Below are positions 27,094 to 34,200 of a stretch of DNA of 34,234 nt, one piece after another (the stretch's first letter is position 1; every line of letters starts with the position of its first letter). The notes beneath the pieces were generated by a model. It ran no database searches. It saw nothing but the letters and a program-made list of their open reading frames with translations, and was not told the DNA's origin. This stretch comes from Bacillus sp. MUM 116 (GTDB lineage Bacteria > Bacillota > Bacilli > Bacillales > Cytobacillaceae). Made by a program: the position numbers and the translations under genes. Where the stretch lies: assembly GCF_001866655.1 (NCBI RefSeq), contig NZ_MLYR01000075.1, forward strand, positions 1 to 34,234. The letters are read 5' to 3'.

Positions 27094-27422
27094 AGAAATT
27101 GGTCTGAGGTCTCTTCCATTATTGATAATCCGTACCAAATTGAATAATCTATATTTGATAAAAGTAATTCGTAAGGGAGTATGTTTTATGTTAGGTGTCG
27201 TTCTTAACTAATCCATCAACTGGATACATCATTCCATTAACCTCATTCATTTTTAAAAATCGAGTGAAAGAGGGTTTATTTTGTTATGGAATGAAGTTAA
27301 GAACAATGAGCGAACATAAGCATACATTCTTTTTCCATGATGCTGTGTACACTTGTGTAGACAGTTTTTATTGTAGAGAAATTGTGTATGAAAAATGAGG
27401 AAAATAACTCATTTTATCACTG

Positions 27423-27455
27423 GCCGCAATGACATTGTTCATTGCGGCTATTTTT
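27423..27455 (+). terminator. Strong terminator hairpin
   Basis: GCCGCAATGA / TCATTGCGGC with a 6-base loop, followed by TATTTTT. It lies 330 bases after the LrgB-type stop, so it ends either a long 3' region or an unrecognised transcript. Confidence 0.8.
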
Positions 27456-27607
27456 AAAGGGATTATCAATTGAATCAATTTACTTACAAAGCGTTGGAAT
27501 TTCAACAAATTAAGGAGCAAAGGGAACTTCGGCATTTCATATTCGAGATAATACATTTTTAATCCAAAATTGACCATATAAAATTTTTTTATATGGGGAT
27601 ATAACTT

Positions 27608-27636
27608 TTGAGAATTTCATTTATTTTGAATATTCT
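27608..27636 (+). promoter_or_regulatory. Probable sigma-A promoter of the thioesterase gene
   Basis: TTGAGA (27608-27613), 17 bases, TATTCT (27631-27636). The resulting leader is about 180 bases and contains a GCTTTTTCAAAAAGC hairpin. Confidence 0.45.
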
Positions 27637-27825
27637 ATTATCCTTATTTGTAAGCAATTAATAATTACTACCTCAAACTAATGTCAACGCTTTTTCAAAA
27701 AGCCCCACAAATCAGTCAAGAGTTAGTTGGAGATACGGAATCTGTATTACAATGAGCTATATAAATTCGCCGGGCGTAGCGCGATAGGACAGCAGTTTAG
27801 ATAATTAAAAATAAGGGGAATAAGT

Positions 27826-28338
27826 GTGGAACCAAAATATTGTAGAGAATCTCGAGTTATAAGAACAAGTCGTATATTTCCAAATGATGTAAATAATCAC
27901 AATACATTATTTGGGGGGAAATTAATGAGTGATGTAGACCAGGTAGCCTCTATTTCTGCCGCCCGTCATAGTCGCAGAGAATGTGTAACTGCTTCAACCG
28001 ATTCAGTTGATTTCTTATATCCTATTCGCACATCGGATTCGGTTTGTTTTGAATCGTATGTGACATGGACAGGTAGATCATCCATGGAAGTTTTTGTGAA
28101 GATTATTGCTGAAGATTTAAAAAGTGGTGAACGTAGGATCGCAGCAACTGCACTGTTAACATTTGTCGCACTTGATCAAGAGAAACGTCCAGCACATGTT
28201 CCAAATGTCATTCCAGAAACAGAAGAAGAGAAAAAATTGCATGAAACCGCACAAGAGCGAGCTAGGGAACGTAAAGAAAGAAAACAAAAGAGCAAAAAAC
28301 TAGCAGCTTTCTTAACAACCAATTACGGTCTACATTAA
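27826..28338 (+). CDS. ykhA: Acyl-CoA thioesterase (hotdog fold), YkhA-like
   Basis: Cytoplasmic acyl-CoA hydrolase of the BFIT/ACOT type. The 170-residue protein starts at GTG with AAGGGG upstream. The hotdog-fold motif NNHNTLFGGKLMSDVDQVAS with the catalytic Asn/Asp region is followed by SVDFLYPI and YVTWTGRSSMEVFVKI. The C-terminal 30 residues are lysine- and arginine-rich (RERKERKQKSKK). Length and sequence fit B. subtilis YkhA. It is monocistronic with a terminator about 105 bases after the stop. Confidence 0.9.
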   Translation: MEPKYCRESRVIRTSRIFPNDVNNHNTLFGGKLMSDVDQVASISAARHSRRECVTASTDSVDFLYPIRTSDSVCFESYVTWTGRSSMEVFVKIIAEDLKSGERRIAATALLTFVALDQEKRPAHVPNVIPETEEEKKLHETAQERARERKERKQKSKKLAAFLTTNYGLH

Positions 28339-28442
28339 CTTTAGTCAATTTTTCAGAAGGACATTTGTTTTTAAGTTACAACAATAACCAACTGATAACT
28401 TTGAACGCTTTGTGCTAAATTGGTTTAAGTTACATTAAAGAT

Positions 28443-28468
28443 GGCAAGCCAATTACAGGCTTGCCTTT
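28443..28468. terminator. Bidirectional terminator (ykhA / yabR-like)
   Basis: GGCAAGCC / GGCTTGCC with a 7-base loop, followed by TTTAT on the plus strand. Between convergent genes. Confidence 0.7.
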
Positions 28469-28501
28469 ATCTATATAATGAAGTATTTAAACCATAACAA
28501 G

Positions 28502-28951
28502 TTATCCGCGTCTTCCGCCTCTACCGCCCTGTTTTGCTCCAGTGTTTCGTTTAAGGGTAGATAAATTCTCTTCACTTGTCTTTAAAAAACGAGCCATTTT
28601 ATCTTCAAAACTTTCCTTTGGTTTGAAATTTCCTTTTGAGCGAAAGTCCTTGGAACGGTTATCAAATTTTCCTGAGCGTGGTGGGCGTTGTGAATAAGAA
28701 GAGGTTTGTCCTTCAGGTCTATCAATCGCCTTTTTGATAGACAAAGAAGTTTTTCCGTCTTTCATACTAATCACTTTTACTTCAACCTGGTCGCCCACTT
28801 TGAGATGGTCATTCACATCTTTAACATAGCTATCCGATACTTCACTGATATGCACAAGACCTGTTGAACCATCCGGTAAGTCTACGAATGCTCCAAAATT
28901 AGTGATGCCTGTTACTTTACCTTGCAACTTGCTGCCTACTTCAACTGACAT
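28502..28951 (-). CDS. yabR: S1-domain RNA-binding protein, YabR-like
   Basis: A 149-residue protein: an S1 domain (about 1-75; VEVGSKLQGKVTGITNFGAF, GLVHISEVSDSYVKD, VKVISMKDGKTSLSIKKA), then a basic linker rich in Arg, Ser and Phe, and a C-terminal helix FEDKMARFLKTSEENLSTLK ending GGRGGRRG. This order and ending match YabR of B. subtilis, thought to act on the ribosome. The ATG at 28951 follows AAGGGGG and gives the family N-terminus. The usual divIC neighbour is absent, so this may be a relocated copy or a paralogue. Confidence 0.82.
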   Translation of the reverse strand: MSVEVGSKLQGKVTGITNFGAFVDLPDGSTGLVHISEVSDSYVKDVNDHLKVGDQVEVKVISMKDGKTSLSIKKAIDRPEGQTSSYSQRPPRSGKFDNRSKDFRSKGNFKPKESFEDKMARFLKTSEENLSTLKRNTGAKQGGRGGRRG

Positions 28952-29242
28952 AAAAATATTGTTCCCCCTTAATAATGTTAAAAACACTTTATTATAACAA
29001 ACTATTGGAGAAAATAATATAAACTGGAGTATTCGATTTTTGAACGGCAATGGGTAAAAGGGCGGGATGGAAGAACAAAAAGTCCTGGTATATTTAACAG
29101 GTTTGGTGGAAGAAAAAGAACCTTAAATCCGCTCTGCAATGGAAATTATGGTTCATTATGATTTTTTTGCTAAAGCAAAATTCAGCCGTACTTGAATAAG
29201 GGGGAATATTGATTAAATGAGAAGTATTTACTAAAATAAAGG

Positions 29243-29268
29243 GAGGCTGGGGTCAGCCTCTTTTATTA
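29243..29268. terminator. Hairpin at the 3' end of the gamma-SASP-like gene
   Basis: GAGGCTG / CAGCCTC with a 4-base loop, overlapping the stop codon region; CCTTTATTTT follows on the minus strand. Confidence 0.6.
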
Positions 29269-29396
29269 TTTTTCAGATAACGCTCTGCCAGCATTCTTTT
29301 TACTTCGTTATAACTAAGTCCTGATTGACTGTTAAGTCTTTTTACGTCGTCGACATCCGTGCCAACAACGGTGAATTTTTTTGAATTGATGTTCAT
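29253..29396 (-). CDS. Gamma-SASP-like small protein (47 aa)
   Basis: A 47-residue product with AAAGGAG about 9 bases before the ATG. The core FTVVGTDVDDVKRLNSQS resembles one repeat unit of gamma-type small acid-soluble spore proteins (F-x3-TDV-x2-VK-x2-N-x-QS), followed by a helix LSYNEVKRMLAERYLKNN. It may be a single-repeat gamma-SASP relative, but the typical Gln/Ala-rich body is missing, so the call is tentative. It is divergent from the ydjO-like gene. Confidence 0.55.
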   Translation of the reverse strand: MNINSKKFTVVGTDVDDVKRLNSQSGLSYNEVKRMLAERYLKNNKRG

Positions 29397-29496
29397 CCGT
29401 TTTTTCTCCTTTCTTGTTAAAAAGATAATTCCATTTTTAGAAATGAAAAGATTGTTTTTGGTGCATACTAAAAATAGTGAAAAGGAGGCGGTTCCC

Positions 29497-29682
29497 ATTT
29501 TTTACGGAAAAAGAGCAAAAGAAGAAGAAATTGAAAATATCCTTGTAGATACCGAAATTTACTCATGTATAGATGACTCCTGTATTGGCTGGATGCGAAA
29601 GGACTTTGTAACCGACGACTTGCTTTGCCCAATGTGTGGAAATGAAATGATATCAGAAATTCGTGAACTCCCTAAAATATAA
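29497..29682 (+). CDS. ydjO: YdjO-like zinc-ribbon protein with probable ATT start
   Basis: A 61-residue product that fits the cold-inducible YdjO family: YSCIDDSC-x-GWMRKDF, then CPMCGNEM, four cysteines forming a zinc ribbon, ending REL-P. The ribosome site AAAGGAGG (29481-29488) lies 8 bases before ATT at 29497. No ATG, GTG or TTG stands in frame at a usable distance; the nearest in-frame GTG is at 29461, upstream of the ribosome site. Start at ATT (as in infC) is therefore the best reading, giving (M)FYGKRAKEEE. A terminator follows. Confidence 0.72.
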   Translation: MFYGKRAKEEEIENILVDTEIYSCIDDSCIGWMRKDFVTDDLLCPMCGNEMISEIRELPKI

Positions 29683-29690
29683 GATGTTTG

Positions 29691-29726
29691 AAAAGACTGT
29701 CACTGTACTATGGCAGTCTTTTTTTG
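29691..29726. terminator. Bidirectional terminator (ydjO-like / 29730 gene)
   Basis: AAAAGACTG / CAGTCTTTTTTT arms with a 14-base loop that can pair further (CA/TG). Confidence 0.7.
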
Positions 29727-29729
29727 TAG

Positions 29730-29921
29730 TTACAAATTTTCGTTCTGTTGTTTGATTTCATCTCCGGTTATCACGATATTTGCTTCAATGAGTTCCATAT
29801 GGCGATCGACGGAGTCACCTGCAACGTTTTTCATATTTGGATAAATGGATCCATTTTCAATTGTAAATTGTGTTTCCTTTGGTGCGTTTGTTAAATAATC
29901 TTCCTTTTTTGCTTTTGCCAC
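29730..29921 (-). CDS. Small conserved-looking protein, unknown (63 aa)
   Basis: A charged soluble protein reading AKAKKEDYLTNAPKETQF, then IENGSIYPNMKNVAGDSVDR and IVITGDEIKQQNENL. The GTG at 29921 lies 9 bases after AAAGGAG and is preferred; an in-frame ATG at 29930 is only 4 bases away from the ribosome site and would add three residues. The VAGDSVDRHMELIEA block looks conserved in style, but no family was recognised. It is bounded by terminators on both sides and is probably monocistronic. Confidence 0.62.
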   Translation of the reverse strand: MAKAKKEDYLTNAPKETQFTIENGSIYPNMKNVAGDSVDRHMELIEANIVITGDEIKQQNENL

Positions 29922-30000
29922 TTCATTCAACTCCTTTGTTACATGTTTTGCTATTATTAATGGCTTTATTCCTTTACAAGGGCGGTAGTAATTGTATATA

Positions 30001-30030
30001 AATAAAAAACTCTCCAGTTCCTGGAGAGTT
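30001..30030 (-). terminator. Terminator of the yhfH-like array
   Basis: AACTCTCCAG / CTGGAGAGTT, 10 bp with a 3-base loop; on the minus strand followed by TTTTTTATTT. It comes only after the last copy. Confidence 0.85.
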
Positions 30031-30034
30031 AGGG

Positions 30035-30169
30035 CTATTCCTCTTTTTTAGATAAACAGCGATCACATTCCATCATGTAGGATTCAGCTTGTTCCTCCAT
30101 ATGTTGACCACATTCTGGACATTCCTTCTTGGGTAGATTACGGAAAAACTCAACCGGACTCATTAACAA
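30035..30169 (-). CDS. YhfH-like zinc-ribbon protein, copy A
   Basis: A 44-residue protein, SPVEFFRNLPKKECPECGQH at the start, then MEEQAESYMMECDRCLSKKEE. Two CxxC pairs (CPEC and CDRC) form a zinc ribbon; the sequence fits the YhfH family of Bacillus, function unknown. The TTG at 30169 lies 8 bases after AAAGGAGG and is preferred; an ATG two codons later is 14 bases away. It is the last of three tandem copies on the minus strand and differs from the others in ending KEE instead of KEDY. Confidence 0.8.
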   Translation of the reverse strand: MLMSPVEFFRNLPKKECPECGQHMEEQAESYMMECDRCLSKKEE

Positions 30170-30241
30170 TTAAATCTCCTCCTTTGTTTAATACAGTTTA
30201 TTTAATATTTCTTTTGTTATAGTACAGGGTGAGCAAAAAAA

Positions 30242-30379
30242 TTAATAATCCTCTTTTTTAGATAAACAGCGATCACATTCCATCATGTAGGATTCAGCTT
30301 GTTCCTCCATATGCTGACCACATTCTGGACATTCCTTCTTGGGTAGATTACGAAAAAACTCAATCGGATTCATTAACAA
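30242..30379 (-). CDS. YhfH-like zinc-ribbon protein, copy B
   Basis: The middle copy, 45 residues, differing from copy C only by Asn-Pro-Ile instead of Ser-Pro-Val near the start. Both CxxC pairs are kept. The same AAAGGAGG-TTG arrangement is repeated, and its leader (TTTAATACAGTTTATTCAAT) is nearly the same as those of the neighbours, so the duplicated unit includes the 5' region. Confidence 0.8.
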   Translation of the reverse strand: MLMNPIEFFRNLPKKECPECGQHMEEQAESYMMECDRCLSKKEDY

Positions 30380-30450
30380 TTAAATCTCCTCCTTTGTTTA
30401 ATACAGTTTATTCAATATATCTTTTGTTATAGTACAGTGTGGGCGAAAAA

Positions 30451-30588
30451 TTAATAATCCTCTTTTTTAGATAAACAGCGATCACATTCCATCATGTAGG
30501 ATTCAGCTTGCTCCTCCATATGCTGACCACACTCTGGACATTCCTTCTTAGGTAAATTACGGAAAAACTCAACCGGACTCATTAACAA
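30451..30588 (-). CDS. YhfH-like zinc-ribbon protein, copy C
   Basis: The first copy in reading direction, 45 residues. Its protein equals copy A except for the last residues, yet its DNA has several silent changes (for example GAG/GAA and CTA/TTA codons). That means selection has held the protein while the copies diverged. The upstream sequence departs from the other copies beyond about 30620, marking the edge of the duplicated unit. Confidence 0.8.
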   Translation of the reverse strand: MLMSPVEFFRNLPKKECPECGQHMEEQAESYMMECDRCLSKKEDY

Positions 30589-30670
30589 TTAAATCTCCTC
30601 CTTTGTTTAATACAGTTTATTAATATTTAATCTGTTGTAGTACAGTATAAACGAAAAAAATAAAAATGTG

Positions 30671-30720
30671 TAGACCTTTTGTCAAAAAATTTTAACTTTT
30701 TTAAAAATAGATCTTTTGTC
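30671..30720 (+). repeat. 13-base direct repeat upstream of the PAS kinase
   Basis: TAGACCTTTTGTC (30671-30683) and TAGATCTTTTGTC (30708-30720), 37 bases apart, in the 230-base AT-rich gap between the yhfH array and the kinase. It could be a binding site; the protein is unknown. Confidence 0.4.
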
Positions 30721-30854
30721 CCGTTTTTAGAATGAATTTTATGAAAAAAACTTTAAAGAAAATTTGCTTGCTTCCTCTTTTTAGTACTTCCCTAATAAAA
30801 TACTATACATTACAATCATAGTAGTAAAGTTGGAGAATGGAGGGATGAGGGTTA

Positions 30855-33398
30855 ATGAATGTAGTTCTAGGAGCAATTCATCCTTTTTTTACCATGATTG
30901 CCATTGGATTAACGATAATGGCTTCCTATACAGCATTAGATATGTATACGTTAATAAAATCATCTGAACCGAATAAACGCCTTTTATTCCTAGGAGGATC
31001 AGTTACTCTGGGCGTAGGGATATGGGTAATGAATTTTATGGGGTTAATTGCTGCCGATAGCAGCCGAATAGCAAGTTATCAAATTCCCTTTACCATTTTA
31101 TCTATTATTATCGGAATCGCGTTTACTGGTATGGCCTTTGTTCCGTTTTTCGGTAAAAGAATTAGATTTCATCATTTAATGATTGGTGCGTTGTTTTTAA
31201 CGATAGACGTTTTTGCTACACACATCATTAGCCTTAATGCAATGAATGTGACCTTAAAATACAATTATCTACTATCAATTTTTTCCGGAATCCTTATCTT
31301 TTGCACCTTTACGTTTTCATTATGGATCCTATATTCTTCAAAAAGCTATACACACGCTAATAAAGTATGGCTAAAACCAGTCAGTGCTTTGATTATGGCT
31401 GGCGCAATAGCTGAAGGGCATTTTCTTATAAAAAGAGCAACGTCAATTGTTTCAACAGCAAAGGTAATCAAGCCTGCTAGCGATGAAGATACCTTTATTG
31501 TTTATTTGGTATTATTTGTATCCATTTTAATAATTGGCGGACTTATTGCCACTAGTACTTTAATTAGTAAACAACTAGCTGCTTCGGATACGAACTTAAA
31601 GGATATAAAATCGGCATTGGATGCATCAGCGATCGTAGCAATAACCGATAAGCGCGGTGCCATTGTGTATGCAAATGATAAGTTTGAGGAAATTTCTAAA
31701 TATAAAAAAGAAGAAATTATTGGTGAAAATCATCGGATTTTAAATTCGGGTTACCATTCAAAGGAATTTTTCGAAAATTTATGGAAGACAATCGGTTCTG
31801 GGGAAATCTGGAGAGGTGAAATTCACAACAAGGCGAAAGATGGTTCTTTTTATTGGGTGGATACTACCATTGTCCCTTTTCTAAATAAAAAGGGAAAACC
31901 AGTCCAATATATTGCTATTCGTTCAGACATTTCTAAACGGAAGCAAGCAGAATTGGATTTGTTGGATTCGCTAAAAGAAGTCCAGGATATCACATTTGCC
32001 CTCAACCAATCCTCTATTGTTGCGATAACAGATGAGAAGGGGACTATAACGACAGTAAATGATAAATTTTGTGAAATCTCTATGTATCAACGGGAAGAAT
32101 TAATTGGTCAGGATCACCGGATTTTAAATTCGGGATACCACTCAAAGGAATTTTTTAAAGATTTATGGAAATCGATTGGGAAAGGGAATGTTTGGAAGGG
32201 TGAAATCTGCAACCGTGCAAAGGATGGAAGTTTTTATTGGGTGGATACCACCATTGTTCCATTCTTAAACGAAAAAGGTAAACCCTATCAATATGTTGCG
32301 ATTCGAACTGATATTTCGAATCGAAAAAAAGCTGAAGAAAATTTAAAGGAAACCGTTAAGGAAAACACAGATATCAAATTTGCCTTAGATCAGTCATCCA
32401 TTGTTGCTTTTACCGATGCACAAGGTAAGATTACTAGCGTGAATGATAAATTCTGTGAGATTTCAAAATATAGTCGCGAGGAAATTATTGGATATAATCA
32501 CAATATATTAAATTCAGGTTTCCATTCAAAGGAATTTTTCAAAAATCTTTGGAAAACAATTGGAGAAGGGAAAGTTTGGAAGGGTGAAATACGAAATAAA
32601 GCGAAGGATGGCACTTATTACTGGGTAGATACCACGATTGTTCCATTTTTAAATGACCATGGCAACCCATATCAATACTTAGCGATTCGCAATGATATTA
32701 CGGAACGTAAACGTACGGAAGAAGTTCTTCATCGTCAGGATAAGTTGGCTGCTGTTGGACAGCTTGCAGCGGGTGTTGCTCATGAAATTCGAAATCCGTT
32801 AACCTCAATGCGGGGGTATGCTGAATTCCTTCAGTTGGATGAAAAAGATCCCGAGCGGCTAGAATTCTTAAATATCATCCTTGATGAAATTGAACGGGTT
32901 AATACGATTGTTGAGGATTTCATGGTGTTAGCAAAACCAAAAGCAGTTGAATTAGAAGAAAGGAATGTTATACCTGTCATAAAAAATGTTGTTTCCTTGC
33001 TGGAATTTGAAGCAAGAAAGAAAAATGTCCTCCTGCATTTTGATTGTGATCAAGAAATTATTCAAATTGAATGTGATGAAAACCGTTTGAAGCAAGTTTT
33101 TTTAAACTTTATTAAAAACGGAATTGAAGCAATGCCGAATGGCGGCGAATTATACGTTAAAACACTAATTCATGAAAATAATGTACAAATTTCAATACAA
33201 GATACCGGTGTAGGAATTCCAAAAGAGAAATTAAAGAATCTGGGAGAACCATTCTTTACTACAAAGAAAAATGGTAATGGATTAGGACTAATGGTCAGCT
33301 TTAAAATCATTGAAAGCCATAATGGTAAAGTGTTTGTTGAAAGCGAACCAAATAAAGGCACAACCTTTAATATTTTATTACCGGCTAAAACAGCCTAG
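30855..33398 (+). CDS. MHYT-like, triple-PAS sensor histidine kinase
   Basis: An 847-residue membrane kinase. The N-terminal 240 residues hold about seven membrane segments in the pattern of an MHYT sensor (ASYTALD, GVGIWVMNFMGL, FATHIISLNAM), but the first metal-site histidine is Asn60. Three PAS domains follow, starting near 253, 381 and 509, an exact 128-residue period with shared RILNSGYHSKEFF and YWVDTTIVPF blocks. Then come the phospho-acceptor His643 (VAHEIRNPLT) and an intact ATPase domain (DTGVGIP, NGNGLGL). The kinase core resembles Bacillus sporulation kinases (KinA/KinE class). No response regulator lies beside it, as is usual for phosphorelay kinases. Ligand unknown. Confidence 0.88.
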   Translation: MNVVLGAIHPFFTMIAIGLTIMASYTALDMYTLIKSSEPNKRLLFLGGSVTLGVGIWVMNFMGLIAADSSRIASYQIPFTILSIIIGIAFTGMAFVPFFGKRIRFHHLMIGALFLTIDVFATHIISLNAMNVTLKYNYLLSIFSGILIFCTFTFSLWILYSSKSYTHANKVWLKPVSALIMAGAIAEGHFLIKRATSIVSTAKVIKPASDEDTFIVYLVLFVSILIIGGLIATSTLISKQLAASDTNLKDIKSALDASAIVAITDKRGAIVYANDKFEEISKYKKEEIIGENHRILNSGYHSKEFFENLWKTIGSGEIWRGEIHNKAKDGSFYWVDTTIVPFLNKKGKPVQYIAIRSDISKRKQAELDLLDSLKEVQDITFALNQSSIVAITDEKGTITTVNDKFCEISMYQREELIGQDHRILNSGYHSKEFFKDLWKSIGKGNVWKGEICNRAKDGSFYWVDTTIVPFLNEKGKPYQYVAIRTDISNRKKAEENLKETVKENTDIKFALDQSSIVAFTDAQGKITSVNDKFCEISKYSREEIIGYNHNILNSGFHSKEFFKNLWKTIGEGKVWKGEIRNKAKDGTYYWVDTTIVPFLNDHGNPYQYLAIRNDITERKRTEEVLHRQDKLAAVGQLAAGVAHEIRNPLTSMRGYAEFLQLDEKDPERLEFLNIILDEIERVNTIVEDFMVLAKPKAVELEERNVIPVIKNVVSLLEFEARKKNVLLHFDCDQEIIQIECDENRLKQVFLNFIKNGIEAMPNGGELYVKTLIHENNVQISIQDTGVGIPKEKLKNLGEPFFTTKKNGNGLGLMVSFKIIESHNGKVFVESEPNKGTTFNILLPAKTA

Positions 33399-33400
33399 TA

Positions 33401-33434
33401 AAAACGGAAGAGATTGATTTCTTCCGTTTTTTTT
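33401..33434 (+). terminator. Terminator of the PAS kinase gene
   Basis: AAAACGGAAGA / TCTTCCGTTTT, 11 bp, ending in a run of eight T. Confidence 0.85.
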
Positions 33435-33603
33435 ATCAAAAATATATTATTCGAATTTAAATATTCTTTCTGACCATTGAAATTGTATTGTAATAAAATT
33501 GGTTTTTGTGTAAAGCAATTAACATACCCCTGTTCTTTGTGGAAGAAAAATCCATGTTATCATGGGTTTAGTTAGTGAACGAAAGAACATGGGAGGTAAA
33601 AAA

Positions 33604-34188
33604 ATGTTTAAAAAATTAATAGCATTATTCGCAGTAGCTGCACTCTCAGGGACAATAGGTGCTAATGTTGATGCTGCAGAAATTACTGTGAAAAAAGGAG
33701 ATACCCTTTGGAATATAGCAAAAGTACATAAGACAACAATACGAAATATAAAAAAAAGAAATCATCTTTCTTCTGATTTAATCCGTCCAGGGGAAAAACT
33801 GACCATTGATTCTCATAAAAAAGTTTCTAAACACGGGAAAAAGAAAAAGTCTGTTTCAAAAAAGAAGCATGTGAAGAAATATAGGGCAGTGAAAAAATCA
33901 AGGGTGCTAAAAGTGAAGGCAACTGCTTACACTGCAAAATGTAAGGGATGTTCCGGTATCACCGCGACAGGGATTAATCTTAAAGCAAACCCGAAAGCAA
34001 AGGTAATTTCTGTTGACCCGAAAATCATTCCATTAGGTTCAAAAGTTTATGTTGAAGGATATGGTTATGCCGTTGCCGGAGATACTGGTGGAGCAATAAA
34101 AGGCCACCGTATCGATGTGTTCGTTCCTTCAAAAACCAATGCAGTTAATTGGGGAAGAAAACAAGTGAATGTAACCATAATGAATTAA
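33604..34188 (+). CDS. Secreted LysM and 3D-domain cell-wall protein (YocH-like)
   Basis: A 194-residue exported protein: signal peptide ([20 protein letters not shown], cleavage near VDA-AE), one LysM domain (about 25-68; [25 protein letters not shown]), a lysine-rich linker, and a C-terminal 3D domain. The three aspartates of that domain are seen in [18 protein letters not shown] and HRIDVFVPS, the fold of MltA-type lytic transglycosylases and YocH. The ATG at 33604 follows GGGAGG and was preferred to an upstream in-frame start. It probably acts in peptidoglycan turnover. A perfect WalR operator was not found upstream. Confidence 0.9.
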   Translation: MFKKLIALFAVAALSGTIGANVDAAEITVKKGDTLWNIAKVHKTTIRNIKKRNHLSSDLIRPGEKLTIDSHKKVSKHGKKKKSVSKKKHVKKYRAVKKSRVLKVKATAYTAKCKGCSGITATGINLKANPKAKVISVDPKIIPLGSKVYVEGYGYAVAGDTGGAIKGHRIDVFVPSKTNAVNWGRKQVNVTIMN

Positions 34189-34200
34189 CACTGCCTGGGC

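Larger units (their letters stand above)
27094..27825. other. Gene-poor stretch between LrgB-type and thioesterase genes
   Basis: About 730 bases with no convincing gene. Seen in it: a 10-base inverted pair GTTCTTAACT (27200-27209) / AGTTAAGAAC (27295-27304); a tiny RBS-led reading frame of 7 codons near 27189; a strong terminator hairpin (27423-27455); a probable sigma-A promoter (27608-27636); and a leader of roughly 180 bases before the thioesterase. It may be a decayed gene or hold a small RNA ending at the hairpin. Confidence 0.5.
30035..30630 (-). repeat. Three tandem direct repeats of about 210 bases (yhfH units)
   Basis: Unit spacing is 210 and 209 bases measured from the shared CCTCTTTTTTAGATAAACAG. 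Each unit contains a complete gene plus its leader and ribosome site, and there is no terminator between units. Confidence 0.9.

Noticed and set aside
27195..27398. 67-codon ORF with several Cys and His residues
   Set aside because: No ribosome site at a usable distance, composition not protein-like, no family.
29067..29126. 19-codon ORF (MEEQKVLVYLTGLVEEKEP)
   Set aside because: Poorly placed ribosome site, no recognisable family and no terminator; kept only as a possible decayed fragment.
33489..33514. Possible WalR operator (two TGTWAH hexamers) before the YocH-like gene
   Set aside because: The two hexamers TGTAAT and TGTAAA are 20 bases apart instead of the required 11, so they do not form a WalR site.
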